A stretch of 7,098 nt of DNA from Eubacterium sp. Its GTDB lineage: Bacteria; Bacillota; Clostridia; Lachnospirales; Lachnospiraceae. Position numbers and translations under genes: made by a program. The stretch lies in contig JAFSTZ010000387.1 in NCBI GenBank assembly GCA_017445525.1, forward strand, positions 1 to 7,098, given 5' to 3'. The notes beneath the pieces were generated by a model. That model made no database searches. It had not been told where the DNA came from and saw only the letters and a program-made list of their open reading frames with translations. How positions within the stretch are numbered: the first letter of the stretch is position 1; every line of letters begins with the position of its first letter. Shown piece by piece: positions 5,550 to 7,098 of the stretch.

Positions 5550-7098
5550 ATGGAGAAACTCAGGTTTGCGCACCTGCATGTGCATACCGGCTACAGTCTT
5601 CTGGACGGAGCCTGCCACGTGGGAGAGCTTATAGCCAGAACGAAAGAGCTCGGTATGGAGCATATCGCCATAACTGACCATGGCAACATGTTTGGCGTTA
5701 TACATTTTTATCAGGAATGTAAAAAGCAGGGCATCCATCCTGTCATCGGATGCGAGGTGTACGTTGCGCCCACATCCCGCTTTGACAAGGAAAAAAGTGA
5801 AGAGCACAACAAGTATAACCATCTCATCCTTCTGGCGGAAAACAATACCGGTTATAAAAATCTCATGAAGCTCGTTACTCTCGGATATACCGAGGGTTTT
5901 TATTCGAAGCCCCGAGTGGATTATGAGCTTCTGGAACGATATCATGAAGGACTGATCTGCTGCAGTGCATGTATCGCAGGCATCATCCCCATGTATCTGA
6001 TAAGGGGACTTTATGATGAGGCAAAGGCGGAAGCAGAGAGGTTTGAGAGGATTTTCGGTCACGGGAACTTTTTTCTGGAACTGCAGGAGCACGGCATACC
6101 TGATCAGAGGACTGTCAATCAGGGGCTGATGCGTCTGCATGCGGAGCTTGGGATAGATCTTGTCGCGACCAATGATGTTCACTATATATATGAAGAGGAT
6201 GCCGAGGCTCATGATGTGCTCATCTGTGTGCAGACGCGCAAGTTGGTGACGGATGTTGACAGGATGAGGTATGAGCCCAGGCAGTTTTTTTTGAAGAGCC
6301 CCGAGCAGATGGCCGAGGCTTTTACCTATGCACCGGAGGCGCTTGAAAACACCGTAAAGATAGCTGAGAGGTGTGATGTCGAGATAGAGTTTGGCACCTA
6401 CAAGCTTCCCCGTTTTGATGTTCCGGACGGTAAGACTGCGGATGAGTATTTGAGGGAGCTTTGTTACGACGGACTGAAAAAGCGTTTTGGCGATGATCAT
6501 GAAAAATATATCGACCAGCTGGAGACGGAGCTTAAGACCATAGAGACTATGGGGTTTGTGGAGTATTTCCTGATAGTCTGGGACTTCATCCACTATGCCA
6601 GAGAGCACGATATCCCGGTGGGACCCGGAAGAGGATCGGCAGCGGGATCTCTGGTTGCATACAGTCTGTGGATCACCGATCTCGTGGACCCAATCAAATA
6701 TCAGCTGATCTTTGAGCGCTTTCTAAATCCTGAGCGTGTGACCATGCCGGATATAGATGTTGACTTTGAGCCGGAGGGTCGTGAAGAGGTTATAGAGTAT
6801 GTCCGTAAAAAATACGGGCCTGACCATGTCGCTCAGATAGTTGCTATCGGAACGCTGCAGGCGAGGGCTGTTGTGAGTGACGTCTGCCGAGCTTACGGGA
6901 TATCTCCGCAGTATTCGAAGCAGGTGACCAAGACTATACCGCAGAATCTTCCTCTGGCAGAAGGTCTGAAGGCGAGTCCTGACTTCAGGGAGATATACGA
7001 AGGTGATGAACAGATAAAGAAGGCTGTAGATATTGGCATGCGCCTGGAGGGGCTGCCGAGGCATACCACCAAGCATGCTGCGGGAGTTCTGATCGCAC
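5550..7098 (+). CDS. dnaE: DNA polymerase III alpha subunit (5' part, runs off the edge)
   Basis: The first 516 codons of dnaE are present in one open frame without a stop. The product is the DnaE-type C-family replicative polymerase, which in low-GC Gram-positives works beside PolC. The N-terminal PHP domain (about 1-280) opens with HLHVHTGYSLLDG (8-20), then ITDHGN (41-46), GCEVYV (67-72), HLILLA (91-96), CCSAC (137-141) and NDVHY (208-212). These ligand positions look intact, so a metal-dependent proofreading nuclease is plausible. The polymerase domain follows, with the GPGRGSAAGSL loop (358-368) and PDIDVDFE (400-407), whose Asp401 and Asp403 are catalytic metal ligands. The third catalytic aspartate, the fingers and the C-terminal domains lie beyond the window. 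The start ATG has AGGAGG (5539-5544) five bases upstream. The gene is separated from the upstream group by a terminator, so it is probably transcribed independently. Confidence 0.97.
   Translation, partial: MEKLRFAHLHVHTGYSLLDGACHVGELIARTKELGMEHIAITDHGNMFGVIHFYQECKKQGIHPVIGCEVYVAPTSRFDKEKSEEHNKYNHLILLAENNTGYKNLMKLVTLGYTEGFYSKPRVDYELLERYHEGLICCSACIAGIIPMYLIRGLYDEAKAEAERFERIFGHGNFFLELQEHGIPDQRTVNQGLMRLHAELGIDLVATNDVHYIYEEDAEAHDVLICVQTRKLVTDVDRMRYEPRQFFLKSPEQMAEAFTYAPEALENTVKIAERCDVEIEFGTYKLPRFDVPDGKTADEYLRELCYDGLKKRFGDDHEKYIDQLETELKTIETMGFVEYFLIVWDFIHYAREHDIPVGPGRGSAAGSLVAYSLWITDLVDPIKYQLIFERFLNPERVTMPDIDVDFEPEGREEVIEYVRKKYGPDHVAQIVAIGTLQARAVVSDVCRAYGISPQYSKQVTKTIPQNLPLAEGLKASPDFREIYEGDEQIKKAVDIGMRLEGLPRHTTKHAAGVLIA

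Noticed and set aside
5529..6608. A 359-codon open frame on the - strand opposite dnaE
   Set aside because: The + strand encodes unmistakable DnaE PHP and polymerase motifs over the same stretch; the - frame is an antisense shadow.

Overview
The window looks like a core chromosomal region of a Gram-positive anaerobe of the Clostridia, most likely Lachnospiraceae or a close relative. This is inferred from the gene order hprK, ROK glucokinase, murB, rapZ, whiA, HPr-like gene, dnaE, and from codon habits (frequent ATA, AGA and AGG with moderate G+C). No species can be named from the sequence alone. All seven genes lie on the + strand. No rRNA, tRNA, CRISPR array, insertion sequence or replication origin is visible.

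Layout. Positions 1-151 hold no clear gene but carry a good extended -10 promoter (71-99) for hprK. hprK (152-1084), a ROK glucokinase (1117-2049) and murB (2088-2978) follow closely, each with its own Shine-Dalgarno site. A 259-nt gap (2979-3237) then separates murB from rapZ. It is rich in structure: a GC-rich 16-nt direct repeat occurs twice, an imperfect hairpin lies between the copies, and a 79-nt nearly fully paired stem-loop (3130-3208) sits just ahead of the rapZ ribosome binding site. rapZ (3238-4257), whiA (4281-5153) and an HPr-family gene (5150-5401, ATGA overlap with whiA) form a compact second group. It is closed by a strong intrinsic terminator (5443-5474). dnaE starts at 5550 and runs off the right edge; its first 516 codons are present.

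How the genes work together. HprK is the ATP-dependent kinase/phosphorylase that modifies a serine of HPr-type proteins in response to glycolytic state. The HPr-like protein at the far end of the cluster keeps that serine but lacks the PTS active-site histidine, so it looks like a Crh-type signalling protein rather than a sugar phosphocarrier. The ROK kinase makes glucose 6-phosphate from free glucose, MurB works in peptidoglycan precursor synthesis, and RapZ and WhiA are regulators linked to amino-sugar/envelope metabolism and to division or development. The region therefore joins carbon sensing, cell-wall supply and growth control beside a replicative polymerase gene.

The best candidate for something undescribed is the rapZ leader stem-loop. 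It has 27 Watson-Crick pairs in four helices, and its one large internal loop can form two tandem sheared G.A steps around a single U-A pair. I do not recognise it as a known riboswitch.
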